Numbered from the stretch's first letter, positions 49,840 to 59,685 are shown. The stretch is 64,000 nt of DNA from Prevotellaceae bacterium (GCA_031271465.1 JAISVR010000014.1:1-64000); one strand, 5' to 3'. Numbers and translations: made by a program. The notes: generated by a model not told the origin, from the letters alone.

Positions 49840-50574
49840 ATGACATTTTATAAGCAGATACAAGCCGCTGCAACAGCAGGGAAAAAACTTTTTGCTGTGT
49901 TGGTCGACCCCGACAAATGTGCAGGCAATTCCTTGCCGCATTTCGCGGAGCTTGCCTGCACAACACGCCCCGATTTTATTTTTATCGGCGGTAGCCTCAC
50001 TGCCGAGAGCACGGACAAGGCTATTGCCATTATCAAGCAGCACTGCGATATTCCGGTGATACTTTTCCCCGGAAGCGCGGCGCAGTTCTCGCCTGTGGCA
50101 GATGCCATACTCTACCTGTCCCTTATTTCGGGGCGCAATGCCGATTTCCTTATCGGGCAACATGTGTTGTCGGCTCCGTTTATTCGCCATTCGGGTATCG
50201 AAACCATTTCCACAGGCTATATGTTGATAGAAAGCGCTTCCGTTACTGCGGTGGAATATATGAGCAACACGCGCCCTATTCCGCGCGACAAACCGGATAT
50301 TGCCGTAGCTACTGCAATTGCGGGCGAACTGCTCGGCAATCGTCTTATTTACCTCGAAGCGGGCAGCGGAGCATCGTTGCCCATACCTGCCGAGGTGATT
50401 TCGGCAGTAAAGAAAAATATCTCCGTGCCGCTTATTGTAGGTGGCGGGTTACGCTCGGAAAGCGATATTCGCAATGCTCTCGGCGCAGGAGCCGATATTA
50501 TTGTGGTGGGAAATATGCTGGAAAAGCAGCCTGAAATGATGCTGCGATTCAGCAAGATAATTCACGAATTTTGA
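49840..50574 (+). CDS. Geranylgeranylglyceryl phosphate synthase family protein (PcrB-like)
   Basis: A 244-residue TIM-barrel prenyltransferase. LFAVLVDPDKC is near residue 20, FIFIGGSLTAES near 47, and VILFPGSAAQFSPVADAILYLSLISGRNADFLIG next. The phosphate-binding end is YLEAGSGASLPIPAEVI and PLIVGGGLRSESDI ... GADIIVVGNMLE. Family members attach a polyprenyl chain to glycerol-1-phosphate; Bacteroidota homologues are known, but no glycerol-1-phosphate dehydrogenase gene is in the window. It is translationally adjacent to queF and followed by a strong terminator. Confidence 0.88.
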   Translation: MTFYKQIQAAATAGKKLFAVLVDPDKCAGNSLPHFAELACTTRPDFIFIGGSLTAESTDKAIAIIKQHCDIPVILFPGSAAQFSPVADAILYLSLISGRNADFLIGQHVLSAPFIRHSGIETISTGYMLIESASVTAVEYMSNTRPIPRDKPDIAVATAIAGELLGNRLIYLEAGSGASLPIPAEVISAVKKNISVPLIVGGGLRSESDIRNALGAGADIIVVGNMLEKQPEMMLRFSKIIHEF

Positions 50575-50580
50575 GATTAA

Positions 50581-50614
50581 AAAAAACGCTCTTGGTTTCA
50601 AGAGCGTTTTTTTT
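50581..50614 (+). terminator. Terminator of the que operon
   Basis: AAAAAACGCTCTTG / CAAGAGCGTTTTTT, a perfect 14 bp stem with a GTTT loop and T-run, 7 bp after the GGGP synthase stop. Confidence 0.9.
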
Positions 50615-50618
50615 AATC

Positions 50619-50786
50619 GGAATTATTCCTTTTCAGGCTTGCAAAGCAAACACTATCCGTCATTGCGAGGAACGAAGCAATATTGGAGTTGCACCTTATT
50701 GGAGATTGCTTCGTCGTTTCTCCTCGCAACCAACGGTCATGACCGAAGGGAATAATGACGAAGCAAGTCTCAAAAGGATAATTTCG
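50619..50786. repeat. Inverted-repeat element, copy H
   Basis: The ends GGAATTATTCCTTTTCAGGC and GTCTCAAAAGGATAATTTCG flank a CCGTCATTGCGAGGAACGAAGCAAT core, the middle GGAGTTGCACCTTATTGGAG shared with copy C, and the CAACGGTCATGACCGAAGGG insert shared with D and F. Confidence 0.8.
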
Positions 50787-50809
50787 TATTAATGATGATG
50801 ATTATTAAT

Positions 50810-51415
50810 CTATTTCATCAAATTAATAATTTCTGTAATGCTTGCTTTCTCATAGGTATATGTTACATGCAAAACCGACACAGACGATTGTCCAAACAGC
50901 GAGCCGAGAATATTACTCACCGTACCCAAAGCATTGGTAACACCTGTTGGAGTTTTATCTTCGGTTAAAGTCATCGTAGAACCTTCAATATGATAACTAT
51001 ACTCCTGCTCCAATCCTGTTTTCGATGTCATAATAATAACACCATCTGTTGTGTTTCCGCTGTAAGTGAATGTCCCTGCCGAGAGATAATCGCTCCAAGA
51101 AGAAGCTATATCTTCGCTTCCTCCACTTAGCAAACCCGTAACACTCGATACATCAGTCGAAATCTCGCCTGAGCCTGTACGCGCATATCCGCCAACGCCC
51201 ATACCGCCACCGTATACAACACTCAAAAGGTTGAGGGCTTGATTTTCTAACTCGGGAGTACTAAGCGCTCCATTCAAAGCACCACCACTAACACCCGTAC
51301 ACTGCCAGGCTCCGGTCATGGGAGCAATTATCGGCATAGAATCATCGCCGTTACACCCAGTAAGCAGCACAACTGCACTAAACAAGGTCAACATCATTCT
51401 TGCAAGCTTTTTCAT
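50810..51415 (-). CDS. Lipoprotein of unknown function
   Basis: A 201-residue protein with a lipoprotein signal: hydrophobic MMLTLFSAVVLLTG then C21 (lipobox LLTGC), followed by NGDDS. The mature part begins with GAWQCTG, a lipocalin-like entry, then strands such as GTFTYSGNTTDGVIIMTSKTG, YSYHIEGSTMTLTEDKTP and VLHVTYTYEK. A lipocalin-like beta-barrel is inferred; the ligand is unknown. It is downstream of recA on the same strand with a 24 bp gap. Confidence 0.78.
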   Translation of the reverse strand: MKKLARMMLTLFSAVVLLTGCNGDDSMPIIAPMTGAWQCTGVSGGALNGALSTPELENQALNLLSVVYGGGMGVGGYARTGSGEISTDVSSVTGLLSGGSEDIASSWSDYLSAGTFTYSGNTTDGVIIMTSKTGLEQEYSYHIEGSTMTLTEDKTPTGVTNALGTVSNILGSLFGQSSVSVLHVTYTYEKASITEIINLMK

Positions 51416-51439
51416 TTCATCTAATTGTTTAATTCGTTA

Positions 51440-52450
51440 TTATTTTTTCGCCATTTCTGCGGCAATCTTTTCCGAAAGTTCTGCCGACAATTCGGGATTA
51501 TCTTTGATAAGCTGTTTTACTGCATCACGCCCCTGTCCGAGTTTGGTATCTCCATAGCTGAACCACGAACCGCTTTTTTTGACAATGCCGTAATCGACAC
51601 CCAAATCGACAATCTCGCCCGCAAGCGATATGCCTTCGCCAAACATGATGTCGAACTCAGCCTTGCGGAAAGGCGGTGCTACTTTATTTTTCACCACCTT
51701 CACACGGGTTTGGTTGCCTATTACCTCGTCGCCATCTTTTATCTGTCCCGTTTTACGAATATCCAGACGCACCGAAGCATAAAATTTCAGCGCGTTACCG
51801 CCCGTGGTAGTTTCGGGGTTGCCAAACATTACACCGATTTTCTCGCGCAACTGGTTGATAAAGATACAGGTAGTATTCGTTTTGTTGATATTGGCAGTAA
51901 GCTTGCGCAACGCTTGGCTCATCAGGCGGGCTTGCAAACCCATCTTCGATTCGCCCATATCGCCTTCAAGTTCGGCTTTGGGCGTAAGAGCAGCCACGGA
52001 GTCAATCACCACCAAATCGACCGCTGAAGAGCGAATAAGCTGGTCGGCAACTTCGAGAGCCTGTTCACCGCTATCGGGCTGCGAAATGAGAAGATTTTCT
52101 ATGTCAACACCAAGTTTTTCGGCATAAAAACGATCAAAAGCATGCTCGGCATCAATAATAGCAGCAATGCCACCCTGTTTTTGCACCTCGGCAATAGCGT
52201 GAATAGCCAATGTGGTTTTACCCGACGACTCGGGACCGAAAATTTCCACCACCCGTCCGCGCGGATAACCACCTACACCCAAAGCAGCATTCAATGCTAT
52301 AGAGCCTGTAGGTATCACTGAAATATCTTCTATTTTATTTTCGCCCATTTTCATAATAGTACCTTTGCCGTGGTCCTTGTCTATTTTATCCATGGCAAGT
52401 TGAAGGGCTTTGAGTTTATCAGCCGAAGGCTTTTTGATTTCCTGTTCCAT
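51440..52450 (-). CDS. recA: Recombinase A
   Basis: A 336-residue protein of the usual size. Walker A GPESSGKT is at 72-79, Walker B-like [12 protein letters not shown] near 155, and the [43 protein letters not shown] segment carries loop L2. It catalyses strand exchange and SOS coprotease activity. A minus-strand -7 box TACCTTTG is at 52568-52575, 117 bp upstream. No LexA box was recognised in the leader. Confidence 0.97.
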   Translation of the reverse strand: MEQEIKKPSADKLKALQLAMDKIDKDHGKGTIMKMGENKIEDISVIPTGSIALNAALGVGGYPRGRVVEIFGPESSGKTTLAIHAIAEVQKQGGIAAIIDAEHAFDRFYAEKLGVDIENLLISQPDSGEQALEVADQLIRSSAVDLVVIDSVAALTPKAELEGDMGESKMGLQARLMSQALRKLTANINKTNTTCIFINQLREKIGVMFGNPETTTGGNALKFYASVRLDIRKTGQIKDGDEVIGNQTRVKVVKNKVAPPFRKAEFDIMFGEGISLAGEIVDLGVDYGIVKKSGSWFSYGDTKLGQGRDAVKQLIKDNPELSAELSEKIAAEMAKK

Positions 52451-52567
52451 AATCGAAATTTATAAAGTTTGTAAAGTTAAAAAAGTATGTAAGTTTGGTT
52501 ATTGAGCATTTCCGCAGTATATCCCGCAATTGCTTTTTCGAGAAAAAAATTTATTTCAAAAAACTTT

Positions 52568-52575
52568 CAAAGGTA
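52568..52575 (-). promoter_or_regulatory. -7 promoter box for recA
   Basis: TACCTTTG on the minus strand, implying a leader of about 110 bases. Confidence 0.5.
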
Positions 52576-52618
52576 AATATTTTTTCGAATTAGAAAAAAC
52601 AAGCATTCTTAAAAAATA

Positions 52619-53197
52619 TTAGCGCACATATTTCTTATACTCGGTAGCAGTAAGTTCCAATTCCCGATACCATTCCGCACCAAATTTCCCAATAAGAGCT
52701 TCTTTCAAGAATTTGTATACGGGCACAGCTGCACGCTCACCAAGTTGCTCGGCACAACGGCAAATATGCCAGCGATGGTAATTCACCGCCGAATAAGACG
52801 CATATTTATCTACCCGAACAGGATAGAGATAGCACGAAATCGGCTTGCGAAAAGCTGTTTTTCCTTCCAAAAATGCCTTTTCAATAGCGCATTTGGCATA
52901 GCCGTTTTCATCGGTGTATACAAACACACATTCGGCACCGTTTACTATCGAAGTTACAGGCTCACCGTCGCGGTCAATGTAGGAAACGCCCTGTTTATTA
53001 ATTACCGTTTTTGATTCCTCAGGCAAATCGTCCCACACAATAGGCAGCACTTTTTCGAGCTGTTCTATTTCGTCCGCTTCGAGCGGTGCGCCCTCTTCAC
53101 CTTCCACGCAACATTCGCCGCGACAAGCGGCAAGGTCGCAAACGAATTTTCGCTCGAGCAGGTCGAGGCTTACTATGGTATCTTGTATTTGCAGCAT
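52619..53197 (-). CDS. DUF3109-family Cys-rich protein
   Basis: A 192-residue protein. A Cys cluster CDLAACRGECC places C20, C25, C29 and C30 near the N-terminus. Further Cys are in the CAIEKA, SCYLYPVRV and HICRCAE segments. The spacing fits a metal- or Fe-S-binding protein as in DUF3109, whose role is unknown. It sits 5 bp downstream of mutS on the same strand and is probably co-transcribed with it. Confidence 0.85.
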   Translation of the reverse strand: MLQIQDTIVSLDLLERKFVCDLAACRGECCVEGEEGAPLEADEIEQLEKVLPIVWDDLPEESKTVINKQGVSYIDRDGEPVTSIVNGAECVFVYTDENGYAKCAIEKAFLEGKTAFRKPISCYLYPVRVDKYASYSAVNYHRWHICRCAEQLGERAAVPVYKFLKEALIGKFGAEWYRELELTATEYKKYVR

Positions 53198-53202
53198 AAA
53201 AA

Positions 53203-55812
53203 TTATTTTCCCTTCACAATTCGTTTTATTTCGCTCAATTTGTTGAGCGCCTCAAGGGGTGTAAGGTTATCTACATCAATATTGATAATTTCGTCGCGTA
53301 TTTGCGAAAGCACAGGGTCATCAAGCTGAAAAAAGCTCATTTGGTAACCTTCGCGATGGCTGGCTATTTCGCCTACGGGTTTGGCACTAACGCCTTCGCG
53401 TCGATTATCGCTTTCAAGTTGCAACAGAATTTCGTCGGCGCGACGCACAATGCTTTGCGGCATTCCCGCCATTTTTGCCACATGAATACCGAAACTGTGT
53501 TCGCTGCCGCCACGCACAAGTTTGCGTAAGAAAATCACCCGCTTGTCCACTTCTTTTACCGATACATTGTAGTTTTTTATGCGTTTAAACGATTTTTCCA
53601 TTTCGTTTAATTCATGGTAGTGGGTAGCAAAAAGCGTTTTTGCCTTTGCCTGAGGATGTTCGTGAATATGTTCGACAATAGCCCAGGCAATAGAAATGCC
53701 GTCGTAGGTACTGGTGCCGCGTCCGAGTTCGTCAAAAAGAATCAGGCTGCGGGTAGACATATTGTTCAAAATACTTGCCGCTTCGTTCATTTCAACCATA
53801 AAAGTCGATTCCCCTACCGAAATATTATCGCTTGCGCCCACACGGGTAAATATTTTATCCACCGTACCGATTGTAGCACTATCTGCCGGCACAAAACAGC
53901 CCACCTGCGCCATGAGTACGATTAGAGCTGTTTGCCGCAACAATGCAGATTTACCCGCCATGTTCGGACCGGTAATAACGATTATCTGCTGCCGCTCATC
54001 GTCCAGATACACATCGTTGGCAATGTAGCTTTCACCGGCAGGCAACAGTTTTTCTATCACGGGGTGTCGACCGTTTTTGATGTCGATTACTGTTCCTTCG
54101 TCTACCACCGGACGGTTGTATTTGTTTTCTGCCGATATTTTGGCAAACGACAGTAAACAATCTACCTGTGCCACCAAATTACAATTGAGCTGAATGGCAG
54201 CGATATATTCCGTTAAGCTTTGTACCAAATCGGCAAACAAAGCCGCTTCGAGGACAAGTATTTTTTCTTCTGCTCCAAGTATTTTTTCTTCATATACCTT
54301 CAATTCCTGCGTAATGTATCGCTCTGCCTGCGTAAGGGTTTGTTTGCGTATCCAGTCGGCAGGTACACGATTTTTATGCGCATTGCGCACCTCGATGTAG
54401 TAGCCAAACACATTGTTGAAACTCACCTTCAGGCTTGGAATACCTGTGGCTACGCTCTCGCGCTCCTGAATTTGCTGCACATAATCCTTGCCGCTATTCA
54501 TCAGGTTACGCAGTTCGTCAAGCTCGGCATTGAACCCGCTTCGAATAGCACCGCCCTTGTTGAGTTGGGCAGGCGGATCGTTTTCGAGCTCGCGCTCTAT
54601 GCGGCTGCAAAGTTCGGGACATGGGTTGAGCTGTTCGCCAATGCGACGCAGGTAGCCGTTTTCCGACTCGTTGCAAGCCTGTTTAATCGGTTGCAGGGCA
54701 TAAAGAGCTGTTTTGAGCTGTGCCACCTCGCGCGGTGAGATACGCCCCACAGCAGCCTTACTGACAATTCGCTCCAAATCGCCGACAATCGCAATCTGTT
54801 GTTCCAGCGAGGCTTTTAATTCGGGTTTTTTGAAAAAATATTCCACCACACTGAGGCGATCGTTTATTGCCTTCATGTTTTTAAGCGGGAATGCTATCCA
54901 GCGGCGCAACATACGCGCACCCATCGGACACGATGTGCGGTCGATGATATCTATCAATGAGCGTGCACCTTCGTTGCTGCTGCCGGTAAGTTCAAGGTTG
55001 CGCACGGTGAAACGGTCGAGCCACACAAAGCGGTCTTCTTCAATACGGCTCAACGCAGAGATATGTCCCAGTTGACTGTGGTGCGTGTGGTCTAAATAAT
55101 AAAGCACAGCTCCTGCGGCAATGATACCGTTTTCGAGCTTATCCACTCCGAATCCTTTCAGTGTTCGGGTTTCGAAATGCTTCAACAAACGGTCGTTGGC
55201 AGCATCGGAAGTATATACCCAGTCGTCTTGCCCGAAGGTGAGAAATTTTGTACCGAAAGCTTCTTCAAATTGCTTACGGCGTGTGCGCTCAAAAAGCACT
55301 TCTTTGGGAGCAAAACTGCTCAACAACTTGTCGGCATATTCGGCATTTCCCTCGGCGGTAAGAAATTCGCCCGTAGAAATATCGACAAAAGCAACGCCAA
55401 CCGCCGTTTTTCCAAAATGAACTGCGGCGAGAAAATTATTTTCTTTGTGATTGAGAATATTGTCGCCGATGGTTACTCCCGGTGTAACCAGCTCGGTGAT
55501 ACCGCGTTTAACCAGCTTTTTGGTGAGTTTCGGGTCTTCAAGCTGGTCGCACACCGCAACGCGCATACCTGCGCGAACGAGCTTTGGCAAATAAGTATCG
55601 AGTGCATGATGTGGGAAACCCGCCAATTCGTTTTGTGCCGAACCGTTGTTGCGTTTTGTGAGTGTAATACCGAGTATCTCGGCAGTTTTTATCGCGTCTC
55701 GACCAAAGGTTTCGTAAAAATCGCCCACCCGAAACAGCAAAATCGCATCAGGATGTTGCGTTTTCATTTCGTTGTATTGGCGCATCAGCGGCGTTTCGGA
55801 TTGGATATGCAT
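53203..55812 (-). CDS. mutS: DNA mismatch repair protein MutS
   Basis: An 869-residue protein with the N-terminal mismatch-binding domain ([32 protein letters not shown]; the Phe-x-Glu of DFYETFG contacts the mismatch). It has connector, lever and clamp regions, then the ATPase domain with Walker [14 protein letters not shown] near 625 and the [19 protein letters not shown] Walker B/signature. It recognises mismatches. A minus-strand -7 box TAACTTTG is at 55841-55848. Confidence 0.97.
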   Translation of the reverse strand: MHIQSETPLMRQYNEMKTQHPDAILLFRVGDFYETFGRDAIKTAEILGITLTKRNNGSAQNELAGFPHHALDTYLPKLVRAGMRVAVCDQLEDPKLTKKLVKRGITELVTPGVTIGDNILNHKENNFLAAVHFGKTAVGVAFVDISTGEFLTAEGNAEYADKLLSSFAPKEVLFERTRRKQFEEAFGTKFLTFGQDDWVYTSDAANDRLLKHFETRTLKGFGVDKLENGIIAAGAVLYYLDHTHHSQLGHISALSRIEEDRFVWLDRFTVRNLELTGSSNEGARSLIDIIDRTSCPMGARMLRRWIAFPLKNMKAINDRLSVVEYFFKKPELKASLEQQIAIVGDLERIVSKAAVGRISPREVAQLKTALYALQPIKQACNESENGYLRRIGEQLNPCPELCSRIERELENDPPAQLNKGGAIRSGFNAELDELRNLMNSGKDYVQQIQERESVATGIPSLKVSFNNVFGYYIEVRNAHKNRVPADWIRKQTLTQAERYITQELKVYEEKILGAEEKILVLEAALFADLVQSLTEYIAAIQLNCNLVAQVDCLLSFAKISAENKYNRPVVDEGTVIDIKNGRHPVIEKLLPAGESYIANDVYLDDERQQIIVITGPNMAGKSALLRQTALIVLMAQVGCFVPADSATIGTVDKIFTRVGASDNISVGESTFMVEMNEAASILNNMSTRSLILFDELGRGTSTYDGISIAWAIVEHIHEHPQAKAKTLFATHYHELNEMEKSFKRIKNYNVSVKEVDKRVIFLRKLVRGGSEHSFGIHVAKMAGMPQSIVRRADEILLQLESDNRREGVSAKPVGEIASHREGYQMSFFQLDDPVLSQIRDEIINIDVDNLTPLEALNKLSEIKRIVKGK

Positions 55813-55840
55813 CGAAAATTATTTTTTATATTGAAAACGC

Positions 55841-55848
55841 CAAAGTTA
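55841..55848 (-). promoter_or_regulatory. -7 promoter box for mutS
   Basis: TAACTTTG on the minus strand, 28 bp upstream of the mutS start; suggests mutS is transcribed separately from menE. Confidence 0.5.
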
Positions 55849-55901
55849 CACACTTAGCCCGAAATCGGAAAACAGACAAAGAAAAGATTATCAACAAAAA
55901 T

Positions 55902-56945
55902 TCACAAAGTGGCGCGAATACCTTTTCGGTCGAGTTTTCCATTCGGTGTTTTAGATAAATCGGCAAGATAATATACTGCGTGAATACGGTGATAAGTTGG
56001 CAACAGTGCATTGATAACATCGAGTTGTTCCGGTGAAACAAGTTCTTCGGCAACAAGTACAAGGCGTTCGCCCAGTCGCTCATCGGGCAAGGAAGTTACG
56101 GCGTAAGGGTGTGTAAAAAACGACGCTATCTGTGCTTCAATTTCTTCCGGTTGAATTTTTATTCCACCCGAATTTATCACATTGTCTATCCTGCCGCGAA
56201 TGCGGAAACGGTGGTCGGGCAACAACTCGACAATATCGTTGCTGTGTAGCGTTTGGGATAAAAAGCCGGGTTCGGAAATCGTTAAACAATCGCGCTTGTC
56301 AACCGAAACTTCGATGCCTTTCATCGGTATAAAAAAATCCTGCCTGTTCTTGCCGTTAATTTTCCGCAAGGCGATGTGCGACACGGTTTCGGTCATACCG
56401 TAGCTTTCATAGCAGGTGCATTCCACGCTTTGCAAAGCTGCCTGTAACTTGGACGATACAGCTCCGCCTCCGATAAGCAGCGTTTTTACGCGATTGAGCG
56501 GTTTATCTGTCTTCATTACCTCGAAAACCTGCATAGGCACCATGGCTGCAAAATCTATTTCTTGTGAAATATTGTTCAACGGCTCGGAATTCGGTTCGAC
56601 TGCCAACAGCCGTAAACCGCCTTCGATAGCGCGTACTACCATCATTTTTCCTGCAATATAATCGATAGAAAGACAGAGTAAGGCAGTATCACCGGGTTTG
56701 AGTTTGAAGAAATCGAGCGTTTTCTGTGCCGATAGGCGCATCATTTCTTTATTCACCATAATAGTTTTTGGCGCACCCGTGGAACCCGATGTGTGTAACT
56801 CAATCGTTGTAGCAGGCGAATACCAGTCTGCCACAAATTGCCAAAGGCTTCTTTCCCAGCTTGCCAAACGAGGCAATGTAAGTTTCTCAATGGCGATTTT
56901 TTGCCATTCGGAAAGCGATTGTTGTGTGAACGAGAGGGAGAGCAT
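55902..56945 (-). CDS. menE: o-Succinylbenzoate-CoA ligase
   Basis: A 347-residue ANL ligase, short as in Bacteroidota MenE. P-loop LHTSGSTGAPKT is near 51-62, YGMTETVSHIALR near 195, GRIDNVINSGGIKIQPEEIE near 255, and the catalytic Lys segment TPNGKLDRKGI at the C-terminus. It activates OSB in menaquinone synthesis. It ends a minus-strand run 7 bp after the HAD phosphatase gene. No other men gene is in the window, so the assignment over another acyl-CoA ligase rests on length and motifs. Confidence 0.84.
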   Translation of the reverse strand: MLSLSFTQQSLSEWQKIAIEKLTLPRLASWERSLWQFVADWYSPATTIELHTSGSTGAPKTIMVNKEMMRLSAQKTLDFFKLKPGDTALLCLSIDYIAGKMMVVRAIEGGLRLLAVEPNSEPLNNISQEIDFAAMVPMQVFEVMKTDKPLNRVKTLLIGGGAVSSKLQAALQSVECTCYESYGMTETVSHIALRKINGKNRQDFFIPMKGIEVSVDKRDCLTISEPGFLSQTLHSNDIVELLPDHRFRIRGRIDNVINSGGIKIQPEEIEAQIASFFTHPYAVTSLPDERLGERLVLVAEELVSPEQLDVINALLPTYHRIHAVYYLADLSKTPNGKLDRKGIRATL

Positions 56946-56952
56946 TATTTAA

Positions 56953-57642
56953 TTAATGAGTTAAATTATCCCACGCATCGTACAATTCTTTCATCGAATT
57001 GAACATCAGCGAAGCTCCTGCCTCACTCAACACTTCGCTGCGGAGAATGCCCGTATTGACGGCAATAGTAAAAATACCTGCTGCCACACCGGCTTCTACA
57101 CCCAAGGGTGCGTTTTCTATCACCACGGCTTCGTAGGATTGCACGCCGGCTTTTTCAAGGGCTTTTAGGTAAGGTTCGGGGTGAGGTTTGCCCCTGATAA
57201 CATCGTAGGCGGTAACCATTTGTTCGCGATCGAAAATACCGGGGAAAGATTGCTGCACGCGGAGGAACATCTCCGTTTCGCCCGAACCCGTAACAACGAG
57301 CGTCTGCAAGCCCTGAGTCTTGATTTTTTGTGCCAACTCGAGGGCAAAAGGCACTACCGGTGCCGGCGGATATTGCTGAAAAAGTTCACTCTTACGACTG
57401 TAAATCCGCTGCTGTTCGGCTTGGCTGCTTGGGCGACCGTAAAACTTAACAAACTCGGTATCGATAGTCGATGCGCCGGTGCGTCCTTCGTTGAGGTAAG
57501 CCTCGTATTCGTTAAAGGGCAGCCCGACTTCGGTCATTGCCTGTGTCCATGCGCGAGCGTGATATGGCATGGTATCGAACAGTACGCCGTCCATATCGAA
57601 CAACACGGCTTTAAGCGTATTTTTGGGAAAAGATAGTTGCAT
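56953..57642 (-). CDS. HAD hydrolase (beta-phosphoglucomutase-like)
   Basis: The start is at MQLSFPKNTLKAVLFDMDGVLFDT (ATG 57640-57642); an upstream in-frame Met at 57714 is discounted because a minus-strand -7 box TATCTTTG (57663-57670) lies in between. The 229-residue product has motif I FDMDGVLFD, helical cap, motif II VVTGSGE, Lys in GKPHPEPYL and motif IV VIENAPLGVEAGVAAG. The family includes beta-phosphoglucomutases and small sugar-phosphate phosphatases. Substrate unknown. Confidence 0.88.
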   Translation of the reverse strand: MQLSFPKNTLKAVLFDMDGVLFDTMPYHARAWTQAMTEVGLPFNEYEAYLNEGRTGASTIDTEFVKFYGRPSSQAEQQRIYSRKSELFQQYPPAPVVPFALELAQKIKTQGLQTLVVTGSGETEMFLRVQQSFPGIFDREQMVTAYDVIRGKPHPEPYLKALEKAGVQSYEAVVIENAPLGVEAGVAAGIFTIAVNTGILRSEVLSEAGASLMFNSMKELYDAWDNLTH

Positions 57643-57662
57643 CTTAATATTTCTTCTGGCGG

Positions 57663-57670
57663 CAAAGATA
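57663..57670 (-). promoter_or_regulatory. -7 promoter box for HAD-menE
   Basis: TATCTTTG on the minus strand, 20 bp upstream of the chosen start of the HAD gene. Confidence 0.5.
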
Positions 57671-57842
57671 GGTTTTTTGATTCGATTACACTGTGTTTTT
57701 ACATAACCAAACAAACTTCAATTAATCAAAATAAACAATGTAAGGTGAAGTTCAATGTTACTAAGCCTTCATCATGTCAACTGAAAGTGACTCGTGTAGT
57801 TTTCACTATACAGTGCAATGGATTAACTGCGAAGGTTGCTCT

Positions 57843-58241
57843 TTATTTTTGAATCAATTCATCGAGTTCGGCACAACATCCAAGCTTCCCGTTGATAAGT
57901 GCTACAGTATCTACCCGTGCACGAATGCAGAGTTTTTCGTCTGCTGCCCGAAAAATATCTTGATAAAACACATATTTTATTCCTTCTTTTCTCACAAAAA
58001 GTCGCGACAGGAATTCATCACCCGGATACAATGAGTTTTTAAAAGCGATTTCGATACGCGCCACTACAGGGTCGATGCCTCGCTTGTGCAACTCGGGAAA
58101 ACTTTTTCCGCGAGCAATTAAAAATTCGTGTCGCGTGTGCTCCAAATAATTTTGATACACAGAATTGTTTACAATACCTTGAATATCGCACTCGTAGTCG
58201 CGTACTTTCATACGCATTTCGTAGTCATATTGTTGTTGCAT
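57843..58241 (-). CDS. Hotdog-fold acyl-CoA thioesterase
   Basis: A 132-residue 4-hydroxybenzoyl-CoA thioesterase-type protein. VRDYECDIQGIVNNSVYQNYLEHTRHEFL carries the catalytic Asp in the D-x-QGIVNN motif, and the central strands include VARIEIAFKNSLYPGDEF. It hydrolyses an acyl-CoA. It sits 200 bp upstream of the HAD-menE pair on the same strand, so a role as the DHNA-CoA thioesterase of menaquinone synthesis is conceivable but not shown. Confidence 0.85.
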   Translation of the reverse strand: MQQQYDYEMRMKVRDYECDIQGIVNNSVYQNYLEHTRHEFLIARGKSFPELHKRGIDPVVARIEIAFKNSLYPGDEFLSRLFVRKEGIKYVFYQDIFRAADEKLCIRARVDTVALINGKLGCCAELDELIQK

Positions 58242-58262
58242 AAGAAATATGGTTTGTAAAAA

Positions 58263-58889
58263 CTATTTTTTTCGAATCACCGTCAACCCATCGCGCAGAG
58301 GCAGTATTACGGTTTCTACCCGTGGGTCGGTAGCTACAAGGTTGTTGAACGCTTGAAGAGCAATTGTTTGCGCATCGCGCGGATCGGGCGTGTGCAGCAC
58401 TTTGCCGTCCCACAAGGTATTATCGGCAAGCAAATATCCGCCCGCTTTTAATTTGTCGAATACAGCACGATAGTAGTCCGTATACTCGCGTTTATCGGCA
58501 TCAAGAAACACCAAATCGAACTCACAATCGAGCGTCTGTATCACATCGAGAGCCTTTCCGATATGCTGCACAATTTTGTGTCCATATTCGGAACGATGGA
58601 AAAAATCCCGGGCAAAATCTTCCAGTTCATCGTTTTCTTCAACGGTATGCAGCACTCCGTCGTCGGGCAATCCTTCGGCAAAACAAAGCGCAGAATAACC
58701 CGTGAATGTACCGAGTTCCAATATCGTACGGGCTTGACACATTTGCGTAAGCATTTTCAATATTCGCCCCTGCAAATGTCCGGAAAGCATTCTCGGATTA
58801 ATGATTTTCTGATGCGTCTGACGGTTGAGTTGTCGCAGCAATTCCGGTTCCGGCTCAATATGTGCAAGTATGTATTCTTCTATGGTCAT
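58263..58889 (-). CDS. Class I O-methyltransferase (caffeoyl-CoA OMT family)
   Basis: The ATG at 58887-58889 (MTIEEYILAHIEPEPELLRQL) avoids overlap with rnc; an in-frame Met 19 codons upstream would reach into it. The 208-residue product has motif I LELGTFTGYSAL, VEENDELEDFAR, FDLVFLDADKREY and GGYLLADNTLWDGKVL, typical of the metal-dependent OMT family (including TrmR-like bacterial proteins that modify tRNA). The substrate is not certain. It is 21 bp upstream of the thioesterase gene, same strand. Confidence 0.88.
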   Translation of the reverse strand: MTIEEYILAHIEPEPELLRQLNRQTHQKIINPRMLSGHLQGRILKMLTQMCQARTILELGTFTGYSALCFAEGLPDDGVLHTVEENDELEDFARDFFHRSEYGHKIVQHIGKALDVIQTLDCEFDLVFLDADKREYTDYYRAVFDKLKAGGYLLADNTLWDGKVLHTPDPRDAQTIALQAFNNLVATDPRVETVILPLRDGLTVIRKK

Positions 58890-58923
58890 TATTTTTCCCA
58901 ACAGTGCGTAATTGATACGAATT

Positions 58924-59685
58924 TTATTCCGGAGTCCAATTATCATTTATTTTTTGCAAAGCAATATAAGCGGCTTTTTGCTGCGATTCGCGTTTAGATA
59001 AACCCGTTGCAATGGCTACAGCTCTATTATTTAAATAAAGGCAGCAGGTAAACTGATGCCGGTTTCCCGAAGCAGTATCTTCCTCCTGTAACTCGAAATG
59101 CAATTCGATTTTATGCTTTTGGCAATATTCGAGCAAGCGCGATTTGAAATTTTCTTCACTGTGGGCAATACTTTCCATATCGAGCAGCCGGTTTATCACA
59201 CGCTGCTCTACAAACTGACGACATTTATCGTACCCGCGGTCTAAGTAAATAGCTCCAACAAATGCTTCGAAAGCATTCCCATAAATACTTGTACGAGCAA
59301 TATTTGTTGTTCTTGGAGAGACCAAAACCAACGGAGCAATTCCCACTTCCATTGCCAGGCGATTAAGCGATTTGCGATTCACTATACGCGAGCGCATGTT
59401 GGACAGGAAACCTTCCGACCTTTCGCCAAACCGGTGAAAAAGAATATCGCTCACAATGGCACCCAGCACCGCATCGCCCAAATATTCGAGCCGTTCGTTG
59501 TGTGTTTTATCCTTTTGCTTATGACTTCTTACTACCGATTTGTGCCGCAATGCCCGCTGGTAAAGCTTCGGGTTGTAAGGATAAAACCCTAATATTTTCC
59601 GGTATTGCAAATAAGGCTCTCTGCGGAAATTTGCAAAGAGCCTTATTAGATTGTAGATTTTCTCAATCACCGTTTTATTTTTCAA
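58924..59685 (-). CDS. rnc: Ribonuclease III
   Basis: A 253-residue protein. The RNase III signature ERLEYLGDAVLGAI has E67 and D71; the second acidic set is in FEAFVGAIYLDRG. A dsRBD is at about 183-253, with QFTCCLYLNNRAVAIATGLSKRESQQKAAYIAL. It processes double-stranded RNA and rRNA precursors. Its start overlaps the end of fabF by 11 bp, consistent with the acpP-fabF-rnc operon that is common in Bacteroidota. Confidence 0.95.
   Translation of the reverse strand: MKNKTVIEKIYNLIRLFANFRREPYLQYRKILGFYPYNPKLYQRALRHKSVVRSHKQKDKTHNERLEYLGDAVLGAIVSDILFHRFGERSEGFLSNMRSRIVNRKSLNRLAMEVGIAPLVLVSPRTTNIARTSIYGNAFEAFVGAIYLDRGYDKCRQFVEQRVINRLLDMESIAHSEENFKSRLLEYCQKHKIELHFELQEEDTASGNRHQFTCCLYLNNRAVAIATGLSKRESQQKAAYIALQKINDNWTPE

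Noticed and set aside
49513-50190. A 225-codon minus-strand open frame
   Set aside because: It is antisense to queF and the GGGP synthase gene, both well supported by motifs.
52451-52618. LexA/SOS box upstream of recA
   Set aside because: No palindromic site with recognisable LexA spacing was found; only a -7 promoter box is supported.
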